A stretch of 64,000 nucleotides of DNA from contig JAXGPL010000009.1 of NCBI GenBank assembly GCA_040766985.1, positions 57,238-121,237 on the forward strand, written 5' to 3'. Position 1 is the stretch's first letter. Every line of letters starts with the position of its first letter. A model generated the notes under the pieces. It saw only the letters and a list, made by a program, of their open reading frames with translations, had not been told where the DNA came from and did not search any database. This document shows, one piece after another, positions 26,035 through 33,796 of this stretch. A program made the position numbers and the translations under genes. Source of the stretch: JAXGPL01 sp040766985 (GTDB taxonomy: Bacteria > Bacillota > Sulfobacillia > JAUYEG01).

Positions 26035-26583
26035 GTGATGACTTTCATGGACAAGCTGGAGCGGGCAATTGCCGACGCCAAGGTCGTGATGACCGACCTG
26101 GGGATGAACTCCATCAACACCGCCGGCACCAACCTTAAGGTGGCCGGGCATCTCGGCCAACTCGAAAAGCATCTTGCGGTCCTGGACAAGTTCCGCAATC
26201 TGCCGTTGCTCGCCAGGATCAAAGATGCCATGTACGACACCAAAGAGGACGTCGAGCGCGAGAATGCCCTCCGCCACGTCGTGAACCTTACCTACCAGCT
26301 TAATCGGTGCCTGCGTTGCCGCTGTATCACCTGCCCGATGATCGACGAGCACTGCCGCTGCGAGGGTTGCCTTTACGGCTCACACGTCACGGAATGCGAG
26401 GGCGGCCAGGGCATGGAGACGCGCAGAATTGAAAAGGGCGTCTACATGGTCGACGGCAGGCCTGCTGTGGCAGCAACATTCAACCGAAGAGATAAGGGCA
26501 CTATCATCACGCTGGTAGACCGTAACGACGTCGAGCGGCGGTATCGATTCGACCCGGCGACGGGCAGAATGTTCCCGGTTTAG
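26035..26583 (+). CDS. Cysteine-cluster protein of unknown function
   Basis: 182 residues. The first 90 are helical. A dense cluster follows at about residues 91-122: CLRCRC, ITCP, EHCRCEGC and a final C ten residues later. That is eight or nine cysteines and two histidines in about 33 residues, consistent with two zinc sites or an Fe-S site. The last 45 residues are a beta-rich tail (GVYMVDGRPAVAATF... LVDRNDVERRY). GTG 26035 or ATG 26038 is the start. It follows pspA by 70 bases and may belong to the same envelope-stress unit. Confidence 0.6.
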   Translation: MMTFMDKLERAIADAKVVMTDLGMNSINTAGTNLKVAGHLGQLEKHLAVLDKFRNLPLLARIKDAMYDTKEDVERENALRHVVNLTYQLNRCLRCRCITCPMIDEHCRCEGCLYGSHVTECEGGQGMETRRIEKGVYMVDGRPAVAATFNRRDKGTIITLVDRNDVERRYRFDPATGRMFPV

Positions 26584-26584
26584 G

Positions 26585-26642
26585 CCCACGACGCAAGCTG
26601 GTCGCTTCGTGGGTGCCCGGGACAGTGTTAACCAGCTTGCGT
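26585..26642 (+). terminator. Interlocked inverted repeats (terminator or pseudoknot)
   Basis: CCCACGA (26585-26591) pairs with TCGTGGG (26607-26613). ACGCAAGCTGGT (26591-26602) pairs with ACCAGCTTGCGT (26631-26642), and TTCTCCTCC follows. The arms alternate a-b-a'-b', so the two perfect stems are either mutually exclusive or form a pseudoknot. It lies just after the cysteine-cluster gene and 150 bases before the LysM gene. Confidence 0.5.
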
Positions 26643-26793
26643 TCTCCTCCCCCTCACCCAGACGGGCTAACCAGGGTTGGCGCCGATCTCGCTTGCGCAG
26701 GTTTTCCATTTACCCCTCCCAAGCCCGCACTCATCTGCGGCCCTGCTACATACAATGCAGCAAATCCTCGTAAGGAAAGAAGGATGACGACGC

Positions 26794-27474
26794 ATGAGTC
26801 AAGTCATGTGCCCGCCCGGCAGTGTAACCCACACCATTGTGGCCGGTGACACCTGCTATCTGCTTGCCCGCCGCTATGGCACCACGGTCCAGGCAATCAT
26901 CGCCGCCAACCCAGGTCTTGACTGCAACAACCTGCAGATCGGAAGGATGATCTGCATCCCGGGCCAGCCGGTCACATGCCCGCCCGGCACCACACCCTAT
27001 GTCATCAGGGCAGGAGACACCTGTTACCGGTTGGCGCAGCTTTCCGGCACTACCGTCCAGGCGATCATCAACGCCAACCCCGGCCTCAACTGCAACAACC
27101 TGCAGATCGGCCAGACCATTTGCATCCCTCTCGGTGTCCCCGGCGGGTGCCCTACTGGGACCATGCCCTACGTCATCAAGGCCGGCGACACTTGTTGGGC
27201 CCTCGCCCAGACCGCCGGCATCTCAGTCCAGGCGCTGATTGCGGCCAACCCCGGCATCAACTGCAACAACCTGCAGATCGGCCAGACCATCTGCATCCCG
27301 TTTGGAGCGCCGACCGGTTGCCCGCCGGGCACCAGGGCGCACGTTATCGTGGCCGGCGACACCTGCTACAGGCTGGCCCAGCAGTACGGCACGACGGTTC
27401 AGGCGATTATCAACGCCAACCCGGGCATCAACTGCAACAACCTGCAAATCGGCAGCACCATCTGCATCCCGTAG
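26794..27474 (+). CDS. Four-LysM-repeat protein with conserved cysteines
   Basis: 226 residues made of four LysM repeats of about 57 residues. Each has the core AGDTC[YW]-x-LA...G[TI][TS]VQA[IL]I-x-ANPG followed by CNNLQIG-x3-CIP. Every repeat carries three cysteines that could form disulfides. LysM modules bind N-acetylglucosamine-containing glycans such as peptidoglycan or chitin. No signal peptide is present, as is common for spore-coat LysM proteins (SafA type) deposited from the mother cell. ATG 26794 has AAAGAAGGA about 11 bases upstream. Confidence 0.88.
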   Translation: MSQVMCPPGSVTHTIVAGDTCYLLARRYGTTVQAIIAANPGLDCNNLQIGRMICIPGQPVTCPPGTTPYVIRAGDTCYRLAQLSGTTVQAIINANPGLNCNNLQIGQTICIPLGVPGGCPTGTMPYVIKAGDTCWALAQTAGISVQALIAANPGINCNNLQIGQTICIPFGAPTGCPPGTRAHVIVAGDTCYRLAQQYGTTVQAIINANPGINCNNLQIGSTICIP

Positions 27475-27522
27475 ATGTGACAGGATCTCGACCTGCAGAC
27501 CGTTCAGGGCCCGGCCACATTC

Positions 27523-27612
27523 GCCGGGCCCTGCGGCATGTCCGGGCCTTGCGGCACGTCCGGGCCTTGCGGCATGTCCGGGCCTTGCGGCACGTCCGGG
27601 GCCCTGCGGCAC
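27523..27612 (+). repeat. 18-bp tandem repeat encoding SGPCG(M/T)
   Basis: About five copies of an 18-base unit (TCCGGGCCTTGCGGC plus ATG or ACG) lie just after the LysM gene. They are in the same reading frame as the LysM protein but separated from it by TAG and TGA codons at 27472-27480. Translated, they give a collagen-like GPCGMSGPCGTS string. It may be a former C-terminal tail of the LysM protein, or an independent repeat. Confidence 0.6.
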
Positions 27613-27678
27613 CCTGCGGCAGATCGGCCGACCGGCGGGTGACGATGGCGTTGGCGAGGCATGTGGGCTGGGGGAGTA

Positions 27679-27697
27679 CTGGTTTCCCGGAAACCAG
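27679..27697 (+). terminator. Perfect inverted repeat, possible terminator
   Basis: CTGGTTTC and GAAACCAG pair around CCG and are followed by GGCGCTTTTGAG. It is a short stem with a modest T-run downstream of the LysM gene and its repeat. Confidence 0.4.
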
Positions 27698-27804
27698 GGC
27701 GCTTTTGAGCCCCTTTCTCCCAGAACCTGTGCATTTCGGGGCCACGAACGGCCTTCAGGGGCGTTTGGGGTATCGGGTTCCCAAGAAAGGGATCTTGAAG
27801 AGCC

Positions 27805-28077
27805 ATGTCTTTGCCGAATCTGTACTCGCCAGGTCCATGTCCCAACTCCGCCCCGGGCACGGAGCCGGATAGCCGGATACCCGAAACGTTGCCGCCGCCG
27901 CCGCGCCCCCTTTCCGCGAGGGTCTTTGAGTTGCCCAGATCGCCGGCGCTACTATCCGGCAGGATAGCAGGAGAGAATCGTAGTTGCACCAAAAGGGCGG
28001 CGCCCGGAGGTGTCGTCACGCAGGTCATTGAAGATGAGCTTGAACACATCATTCAGCCACGTTGTCAGGGAGGTTAG
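27805..28077 (+). CDS. Hypothetical proline-rich small protein
   Basis: A 90-residue frame from ATG 27805. It begins MSLPNLYSPGPCPNSAPG and has a PPPP stretch, three cysteines, and a C-terminal VIEDELEHIIQPRC segment. There is only a weak ribosome site (AAAGGGA, 13 bases away), so its reality is uncertain. It directly precedes another hypothetical gene in the same direction. No family was recognised. Confidence 0.35.
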   Translation: MSLPNLYSPGPCPNSAPGTEPDSRIPETLPPPPRPLSARVFELPRSPALLSGRIAGENRSCTKRAAPGGVVTQVIEDELEHIIQPRCQGG

Positions 28078-28085
28078 GGTCGGCG

Positions 28086-28409
28086 GTGTCACTCTGGAAG
28101 AAGATCAAGGCAAACCGAACAATCGCGACCCGGTCCGCCAGGTGCTTTCGGCTGCTGGGGACCGAGGACTTCACATATGACGTCCTGGGGATCCTCGGCT
28201 TGGAGCGAAGGTATGAGGTCCTGCTGTCCCCCGGCGATACCAAGCTGTACCTCAACGTCCTCGCCTTCGGCGCCGACTGCGAGGGCAAAGTGGGCGTCCT
28301 TGAGCAGCGCCGCAAAGAGGACGTCGCTACTCCGGCTGTGCTCGCCTGGAAGGCCTGCGAGCCGCGCCTCAACGGAAACCCGTATATCCTCTCCGACAAG
28401 GTCATCTGA
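28086..28409 (+). CDS. Hypothetical protein
   Basis: About 107 residues from GTG 28086, with GGGAGGTTAGG upstream. The sequence is basic at its start (LWKKIKANRTIATRSARCF) and then mixed alpha/beta (FTYDVLGILGLERRYEVLL, TKLYLNVLAFGADCEG). Codon use is similar to neighbouring genes, and the composition looks like a folded protein. No family was recognised. A TTG at 28062 is an alternative start. Confidence 0.5.
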   Translation: MSLWKKIKANRTIATRSARCFRLLGTEDFTYDVLGILGLERRYEVLLSPGDTKLYLNVLAFGADCEGKVGVLEQRRKEDVATPAVLAWKACEPRLNGNPYILSDKVI

Positions 28410-28758
28410 ACTCACTGAATGGCCGCTCCACCGGCGCTCGGGTGACTGTCCTGGTGGCCGCCCCCGCGGCCGCTCGGCGGGCCGCTCCGCGCGCCGAACC
28501 AGCCAACGGGTAGGGGGGCATGAAGGCATGATGGCGGATCAACCGCCGGGCCGGGAGTTCCGTAAGGCCACGTCCGTCGCCGTCATGTCTCACAGCCGGC
28601 GAGCGAAAGCAACTCCTCAGACTGCTCCGACGTGTCGAGCAGCACATCTCGGCGCTCACCCAAAGCGCCGGCGCGGAAGGTATGTCGAGCGATCATCCTG
28701 AAAGACCTCCTTTACTTGAGCAAAGCAGATAGAGCAGGAGCAGGAGGAGGATTTGACC
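28410..28758. other. Intergenic stretch without a convincing gene
   Basis: About 350 GC-rich bases. Short frames such as 28528-28701 give Arg/Ala/Thr-rich translations with no ribosome site. The final 20 bases hold the AGGAGGAGG ribosome site of the amidohydrolase gene. Confidence 0.4.
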
Positions 28759-29976
28759 ATGGGCAGCACAGGGAACAGCGCGGGCGGACACCTGGCCGTA
28801 CTCAAGAAGGCCGTCGCAGCCACGATAGACAGACTCGCGCCGCAATTAATCGCCATGTCCGACGACATCCATGCCCACCCGGAAATCAAGTTCGAGGAGC
28901 GTTACGCCGCAAAACTGCTGGCCGACGCGCTTGGCGACGGCGGTTTGGCCGTTGACCGTGGTACAGCGGGCATGGAAACCGCCTTCCGGGGGCAGACCCA
29001 CGCCGGTCAGGGCGGCCCGACGGTCGCCATCCTCGGCGAGTACGACGCCCTTCCCGGCCTTGGGCACGGCTGCGGACACAACATCATGGGCACCGCCGCA
29101 GTCGGCGCAGGGCTTGCTCTGCACAAGGTGTTCGGGAGCGACGAGGCCAGGACGGCCGGCCTTAACGGGCGCCTGCTGGTTCTCGGCACCCCGGCCGAGG
29201 AGGGTGGCGGCGGGAAGGTGATCATGCTGCGCGAGGGCGTATTCCAGGGAGTGGACGCTGCCTTGATCGTCCATCCGGGCAACGCCAACCGGGCCCACGC
29301 GGAAAGCATCGCTTCCTACGGCGTGTACGTCCGCTTCCGCGGCCGTCCCGCCCATGCCGCCGCCTCGCCCCACGAAGGGGTCAACGCTCTCGATGCGCTC
29401 GTGATGACCTACAATGCGGTCAGCACGCTTCGCCAGCAACTCAAGCCGGACGTTCGCATCCACGGGATCATTACCAAGGGCGGCGATGCGCCAAACATCA
29501 TCCCGGAGTACACCGAGGGCGTCTTCATCGTCAGGTCCGCCGAAAAGGAGTACCACCAGGAAGTCATCGCCAAGTTCAAGGACTGCGCCCGTGGCGCGGC
29601 GCTTCAGACCGGGGCGACGGTCGAGTTTGCGGACATGGGGATTCCCTACGACCCGATGAAGTCGAACAGGGTGCTTGAAGACCTCTACCGCAAGAACATG
29701 ACGACACTCGGCCTCCGTGAGCCGGCCGTGCCGCGCAAAGGAGCGGGTTCGACCGACATGGGCAACGTCAGCCAGGTTCTTCCGGCCATCCACCCGAGCA
29801 TTGCGATCGGCCCGGAAACCCTCGTCGGCCACACACAGGAGATGTGCGAGGCATCACGCTCGGAGGACGGGCACCGGGCGGTGGTCAATGCCGCCAAATG
29901 CATGGCCATGACCGCGCTCGACCTGTTCATGCGGCCTGAGTTGGTCAAGAAGGCTTGGGCCGAGTTCAAGGGTTAG
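28759..29976 (+). CDS. M20-family amidohydrolase/peptidase
   Basis: 405 residues from ATG 28759 with AGGAGGAGG eight bases upstream. Metal-site motifs are EYDALPGLGHGCGHN, TPAEEGGGGK and VHPGN, and a dimerisation-domain block is RGRPAHAAASPHEGVNALDA. The order matches the amidohydrolase branch (AbgB, HipO, indole-acetyl-amino-acid hydrolase type), which removes acyl or aminobenzoyl groups from amino acids and has a two-metal site with a bridging cysteine (CGHN). It probably acts in the cytoplasm. The convergent gene that follows is a broken alpha/beta hydrolase. Confidence 0.88.
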   Translation: MGSTGNSAGGHLAVLKKAVAATIDRLAPQLIAMSDDIHAHPEIKFEERYAAKLLADALGDGGLAVDRGTAGMETAFRGQTHAGQGGPTVAILGEYDALPGLGHGCGHNIMGTAAVGAGLALHKVFGSDEARTAGLNGRLLVLGTPAEEGGGGKVIMLREGVFQGVDAALIVHPGNANRAHAESIASYGVYVRFRGRPAHAAASPHEGVNALDALVMTYNAVSTLRQQLKPDVRIHGIITKGGDAPNIIPEYTEGVFIVRSAEKEYHQEVIAKFKDCARGAALQTGATVEFADMGIPYDPMKSNRVLEDLYRKNMTTLGLREPAVPRKGAGSTDMGNVSQVLPAIHPSIAIGPETLVGHTQEMCEASRSEDGHRAVVNAAKCMAMTALDLFMRPELVKKAWAEFKG

Positions 29977-30889
29977 GAAAGACCGCGGGCCGACTTCCGA
30001 GCCTGCTTCTCTTGTTGCTGCCCAGACCCGCAAGGAAGCCGAGCACTGCCGTGCTTGCCGCTTGTGGGTCAGCAGCCAGCTCGCAGGTGGATCCAACCCC
30101 GGGACCTCGACGATGCTCGCCCGGCCGGTCAACTGCGCCAGCCCACGTAGTACCGCCCTGGCGAGCTGGTCGCTGCTCTCTTGGGCAGACGGCAGGAATA
30201 GGACCGGGCAACGAATCCGCCTGTAGTACTCCTCGAAGCGGTAACCGAAGTAGTGGCGCATGTAATCCAGCAGGTATTCGGCAAATCCATAGCAGAACCG
30301 CCCGGGCTCGACCTCCCGGATTCCATACCGGACCATCGCCTCGAACGAAGGGTTCCAGAAGCCCTGGTTTTGGTACTTCTGCCTCTCGTGGACCAGCGAT
30401 TCATCGACGGTCCCGAAGGTTGGCCTGCTCCGTGTAGCAATCTTGTCGATCGTCGCGGCGGCGTGGGCCTGAGAACCCAGCTTCGCTTCCCTGCCACAGG
30501 CTGTAGGGGCCGTACTCACTCGCGCTTGCCCCATCGCAGGTGATGGAGATGATCCTGTCCGGGTGGTTGGCGGCCAGAGCGACCGCGGTTTCTGCGCCCA
30601 TCGAGCTGCCGACAATGTGCGCGCGCTCAATGGAGAGCACATCCATTGCCGCCACCACATCCCCCGCCAGGCTGTCGATGTGGTAGCCGGACGTAGGCCT
30701 ATCCGACTTGCCATGTCCGCGCAGGTCGAGAAGCACCGGCCGGTATGGTTCCGTGAAGAAGGGCACGACCCCGTCCCACACCATGAGGTTTCCGCCGCCA
30801 AAGTGGAGGAAAACGATTGCTGGGCCTTCGCCAGGGTATTGCCTGACCTGCAGCCGGATATCGCCGACTGCCACCGTGTGATCGTGCAT
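29966..30889 (-). pseudogene. Alpha/beta hydrolase with frameshifts
   Basis: The first frame has the family's IVFLHFGGGNLMVWD oxyanion region, VLLDLRGHGKSDRP and the nucleophile elbow VGSSMGAETAVALAANHP. It loses homology near 30490. Another frame continues seamlessly (REAKLGSQAHAAATIDKIATR... FCYGFAEYLLDYMRHYFGYRF... CPVLFLPSAQESSDQLAR) to about 30080, and a third carries the tail (AVLGFLAGLGSNK) to 29966. Two indels are therefore needed. If repaired it would be about 305 residues, near family length. The substrate is unknown. Confidence 0.75.
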
Positions 30890-31048
30890 CGGCAGACCTC
30901 CTGTTGCCAGGGCTTTGAGGGTAGCGGTGATACTACGGGGTATCCTGGCGATTGGTTCCGGTCCTTCACGGGTGCGCGACGGTTGCGGCGGCCTCCGCCT
31001 GCCTCCGCCTGCCTCGGCCGATTTTTGCCGTCACTGGAGATCGATTGG

Positions 31049-31579
31049 CTAGTTGTCGCCCTGGTTGAGAAGGCCGGCCTTTTCAAGGGCGCCGCGTACC
31101 GCGGTGGACAAGGGGATCGCCACGATCAGCCCAGCAGCGGAGGTCATCAGCGACGCTGGAGCGTTGCCCAGCGCTGCCTCCCAACGGCCGATCACGGCGG
31201 ACCACGCCACGAGGTATCCGACGAGGGTCCACGCCGCTCCAGCGACGCACGCGATCAGGTTGAGGATGATGCTCCTCCCCCTGGCGCCGCCCGAGTGAGC
31301 GACGGAACCGACGACAAGACCAGCGATGCCCTTGATCACGAACGACCAGAGAGTGTAGGGCGAGAACCCCATGATGATGTCGAAGAACGCGGAGCCGATC
31401 GCCCCCGCGTATCCGGCGTAGACACCGCCGAACAGGATGCCCGACGTGAATATCGCGGCGCTCCCCAGGTGGACCATCGCACCGCTGCCGAAGGGAATCT
31501 TAATCATGGTGGCGATGATCAGCAGGGCAGACAGCATGCCGATCACAGCCATGTCGCGGACCGTGAGTTTGGGTTTCAC
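31049..31579 (-). CDS. ECF transporter S component, COG4720-like
   Basis: 176 residues with five or six membrane helices. The start (KLTVRDMAVIGMLSALLIIATMIKIP) and the GGMVHLG-like SGAMVHLGSAAIFTSGILFGG, YAGAIGSAFFD and FVIKGIAGLVVG blocks are typical of COG4720 S components, which capture vitamins (pyridoxine, hydroxymethylpyrimidine or similar) for a shared ECF energy module. GTG 31579 has GAGGAGG seven bases upstream. It follows the pyridoxal-kinase-like gene by 13 bases and shares its FMN riboswitch, so the cargo may be a B6 vitamer or a flavin-related compound. Confidence 0.8.
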   Translation of the reverse strand: MKPKLTVRDMAVIGMLSALLIIATMIKIPFGSGAMVHLGSAAIFTSGILFGGVYAGYAGAIGSAFFDIIMGFSPYTLWSFVIKGIAGLVVGSVAHSGGARGRSIILNLIACVAGAAWTLVGYLVAWSAVIGRWEAALGNAPASLMTSAAGLIVAIPLSTAVRGALEKAGLLNQGDN

Positions 31580-31592
31580 AGCCGATACCTCC

Positions 31593-32465
31593 TCAAGATC
31601 TGCTATCAGCAGTTGTGCCGTCGCACGCCAGGAAGCTCAGGGCCTTTTCCAGAAGGACGCCTTCCCGCGCCGGTGCCTGGAGCTGATGTGTCAGGGCGAT
31701 CGTGTGTGACAGGAACCTGGTCGCCAGCGCGGCGCTTGCCGCAAGGCGGTTTCCGGATAGAAGTCCTCCGATGAGCACGCTTGCGAAGATGTCCCCGGTA
31801 CCAGGGTAGTTGACTGGTAGGCGGTCGAAGGGCACTTGCCACAGCCGGCCCTCTCTTCGGCTATAGGCGATGTTCGCGTGCCGTCCGTCCATTGTCGGCA
31901 CGCTCTTGACAACTACCGTTTCGGGACCGAGGTCGGCGAGCCGCCCGGCCATGTCCAGGATGGCTGCATCGGGCATCGGATCATCGGAGAACGGCTGACC
32001 GAGCAGGAAACATGCCTCGGTCAGGTTGGGTGTGACAATGGTCGCCCTGGCGACGAGCCGTCCCATCAGATGCTGCATTTGTGGGGTGTAAGTGCGGTAG
32101 AGCTTGCCGCCGTCGGCCATCACGGGATCGACGACGACGAGTTGACCTGGTCCTCCCCGGAAACCGTCGATGAACCGTCCGACCACCTCGATCTGCCGGG
32201 CCGACCCCAAAAGGCCGCTGTAGATGCAGTCAAAGCTTAGGCCGATCTCCTGCCAGTGAGCCGCGTACCCCTCCATGCCGTCAGTGAGGTCAACGAACGT
32301 CATGTCTCCGAACCCACCGGAATGCGTACTCAGGATGGCTGTCGGGAGGGGACATACCTGAACCCCCATCGCTGAAAGGACCGGGATGATCACTGTCATC
32401 GAACATCTCCCAAAGCCCGCCATCGAGTGAATCGCCGCGACCTTCGGTACCGCGCTACCGGACAA
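31593..32465 (-). CDS. Pyridoxal/pyridoxamine kinase-like PfkB-family enzyme
   Basis: 290 residues from TTG 32465, supported by GGAGGGG five bases upstream. The PdxY-like opening VAAIHSMAGFGRCSMTVIIPVLSAMGVQV, seen in parts as HSMAGFGRCS and PTAILSTHSGGF, is diagnostic. DPVMADGGKLY, TPNLTEACFLLG and the ATP/anion-hole motif YPGTGDIFASVL follow. Such kinases phosphorylate vitamin B6 vitamers or related pyrimidines. The gene lies directly behind an FMN riboswitch with its terminator and is followed by an ECF S component. Confidence 0.85.
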   Translation of the reverse strand: MSGSAVPKVAAIHSMAGFGRCSMTVIIPVLSAMGVQVCPLPTAILSTHSGGFGDMTFVDLTDGMEGYAAHWQEIGLSFDCIYSGLLGSARQIEVVGRFIDGFRGGPGQLVVVDPVMADGGKLYRTYTPQMQHLMGRLVARATIVTPNLTEACFLLGQPFSDDPMPDAAILDMAGRLADLGPETVVVKSVPTMDGRHANIAYSRREGRLWQVPFDRLPVNYPGTGDIFASVLIGGLLSGNRLAASAALATRFLSHTIALTHQLQAPAREGVLLEKALSFLACDGTTADSRS

Positions 32466-32481
32466 GAAGACCCCTCCGCGC

Positions 32482-32515
32482 AAAGCAAAATGCCCCGGGA
32501 GAAACCCCAGGGCAT
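32482..32515 (-). terminator. Riboswitch-controlled terminator
   Basis: On the minus strand ATGCCCTGGG pairs with CCCGGGGCAT (10 pairs, one G-U) around GTTTCT and is followed by TTTGCTTTG. It sits between the FMN aptamer and the kinase start, so it is the expression platform of the riboswitch. Confidence 0.85.
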
Positions 32516-32563
32516 AGGTCGTCAGGCGATCCATCGGAACGCAGTGAGACTGCGTTTGGTGAA

Positions 32564-32707
32564 AGTCTCCGCCCATCCAGACTTTACTGCCGGTACCGGA
32601 TTCACACCGGTTCAACTGCTGGGGCTGTTGGACTTGTCCCCGCCGCCAGGCGAGGCATCACCGCCGATTGGGAATTGGGCCATAGCCCTCACCCTGCCCT
32701 GAAGACT
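32564..32707 (-). promoter_or_regulatory. FMN riboswitch (RFN element)
   Basis: The minus strand shows the conserved RFN blocks in order: AGGGCAGGGTGA, ATTCCCAATCGGCGGTGAT, AACCGGTGTGAATCCGGTAC, and CGGCAGTAAAGTCTGGATGG. AGTCT at the 5' end pairs with AGACT at the 3' end to close P1. A terminator follows, so FMN binding should reduce transcription of the kinase and S-component genes. Confidence 0.92.
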
Positions 32708-32755
32708 CCGCACTCACATTATAGCGCAAGAGGTTCCTTCTCTGCAGGCGCTTCT

Positions 32756-33010
32756 TCACGCCCATGGGCGCACGATCTCAACCGCCCCGATGATGATATC
32801 CACGACCTCGTCGGTGATCCGCTGGGGGCAGGACTCGATGTACGTTGCGTTCCGGGCTGAGAGGTCCAGCGATTTAGCCTGTTCGCACATGACTGCTCCG
32901 CTGGTCTTCGTGCTATCGCCGAGAGAGACATGGAGCGGGAATCCCCTGTCCGTCGACGTAATCGGGCACACTATGGCGAGGTTGGTCAACTGGTCCGCGG
33001 ATTGCCTATA
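32756..33010 (-). pseudogene. MazF/PemK-type toxin fragment (N-terminus degraded)
   Basis: The minus strand encodes the C-terminal two thirds of a MazF-like endoribonuclease: NLAIVCPITSTDRGFPLHV, VMCEQAKSLDLSARNATYIE and ITDEVVDIIIGAVEIV. The expected N-terminal part (GDIVWLDFDP and RPALVLSP-type blocks) is not found; only a weak SPYRQS remnant remains near 33000. No MazE-type antitoxin is adjacent. It is probably a truncated relic. Confidence 0.6.
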
Positions 33011-33272
33011 TGGCGACGAGTACCGTGCTGTCTTCGCCGCCCTAGGCGATCTTGAGCTTGCGGCGGTGGGAGCGGCGGCATTTAGTAGACTGGCCCACTT
33101 TGGCGGGCTCAGGCTGGTGCCAGACGAGCTCAAGCAGCTACGACGCATAACCGGAGACGAATGGCGACAACGCCTGGTCGACTATCTCCTCCGTCCGGAC
33201 GAACCGCGGCGATGCCGGCTGGAGGGGTTGATCGGCCGGGTCAGAATCGCGGACGAGCAGCAGTCCAACTAG
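32973..33272 (+). CDS. Possible hypothetical protein overlapping the toxin relic
   Basis: A plus-strand frame from ATG 32973 codes for about 99 residues with a folded-protein look (EYRAVFAALGDLELAAVG, LVPDELKQLRRITGDEW, QRLVDYLLRPDEPRRCRL). No family was recognised, and no good ribosome site is visible. It overlaps the MazF relic on the opposite strand, so only one of the two can be fully functional. Its end overlaps the convergent DUF456 gene by four bases. Confidence 0.35.
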   Translation: MARLVNWSADCLYGDEYRAVFAALGDLELAAVGAAAFSRLAHFGGLRLVPDELKQLRRITGDEWRQRLVDYLLRPDEPRRCRLEGLIGRVRIADEQQSN

Positions 33273-33766
33273 GCCAACACCCTGACAAAGAAGTACACAA
33301 CCATCGCAACCGCGATGCCCAGCTTGAGTACCGTACCGCCCAACGCCCCGATCAGGGTGCCGAAGCCCACGCGCATGGCTGCGGCGGGCTGGGCGCCCCT
33401 GGCCAGCTCAACGGCCACCGCACCCACGAACGGGCCGACTACGATGCCCAACGGCCCCAGGAAGATCAGCCCGAGGATGGTGCCAATGACCGCTCCGATG
33501 GCTGCCTGCCTGCTACCGCCGAACAGCTTCGTGCCGACGGCCGAAGCGACATAGTCGATCAGAAGGGCGATGGCCGTCGCGGCTCCCTCCATGATGAAGA
33601 AGCTCACATCCAGCGAGGCGAAGTCCGTCATTACGCCGTAGAGGAGCATTCCGGCGAAGATGAGGCCGGCTCCGGGCAGCACCGGCAGGACGGTGCCAAC
33701 AAGCCCTACGATGAAGATGATGATCGCCAAGATCAGAGCTACGATAGCCAAGCGATCCCCCTGCAA
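33269..33766 (-). CDS. DUF456 membrane protein
   Basis: 165 residues with four or five membrane helices and glycine-rich turns typical of DUF456: GLVGTVLPVLPGAGLIFAG near the start and GTILGLIFLGPLGIVVGPFVGA in the middle. The role of the family is unknown; a small-molecule channel or membrane-organising function has been supposed. TTG 33766 or TTG 33751 may be the start; the latter has GGGGG five bases upstream. Confidence 0.8.
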   Translation of the reverse strand: MQGDRLAIVALILAIIIFIVGLVGTVLPVLPGAGLIFAGMLLYGVMTDFASLDVSFFIMEGAATAIALLIDYVASAVGTKLFGGSRQAAIGAVIGTILGLIFLGPLGIVVGPFVGAVAVELARGAQPAAAMRVGFGTLIGALGGTVLKLGIAVAMVVYFFVRVLA

Positions 33767-33796
33767 TCAAAGACGCGGTTCCTTGAGATCAATGTC

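Noticed and set aside
27541..27600. CRISPR array
   Set aside because: The repeats are 18-bp units directly adjacent to each other, without spacers and in a coding frame, and no cas gene is present in the window.
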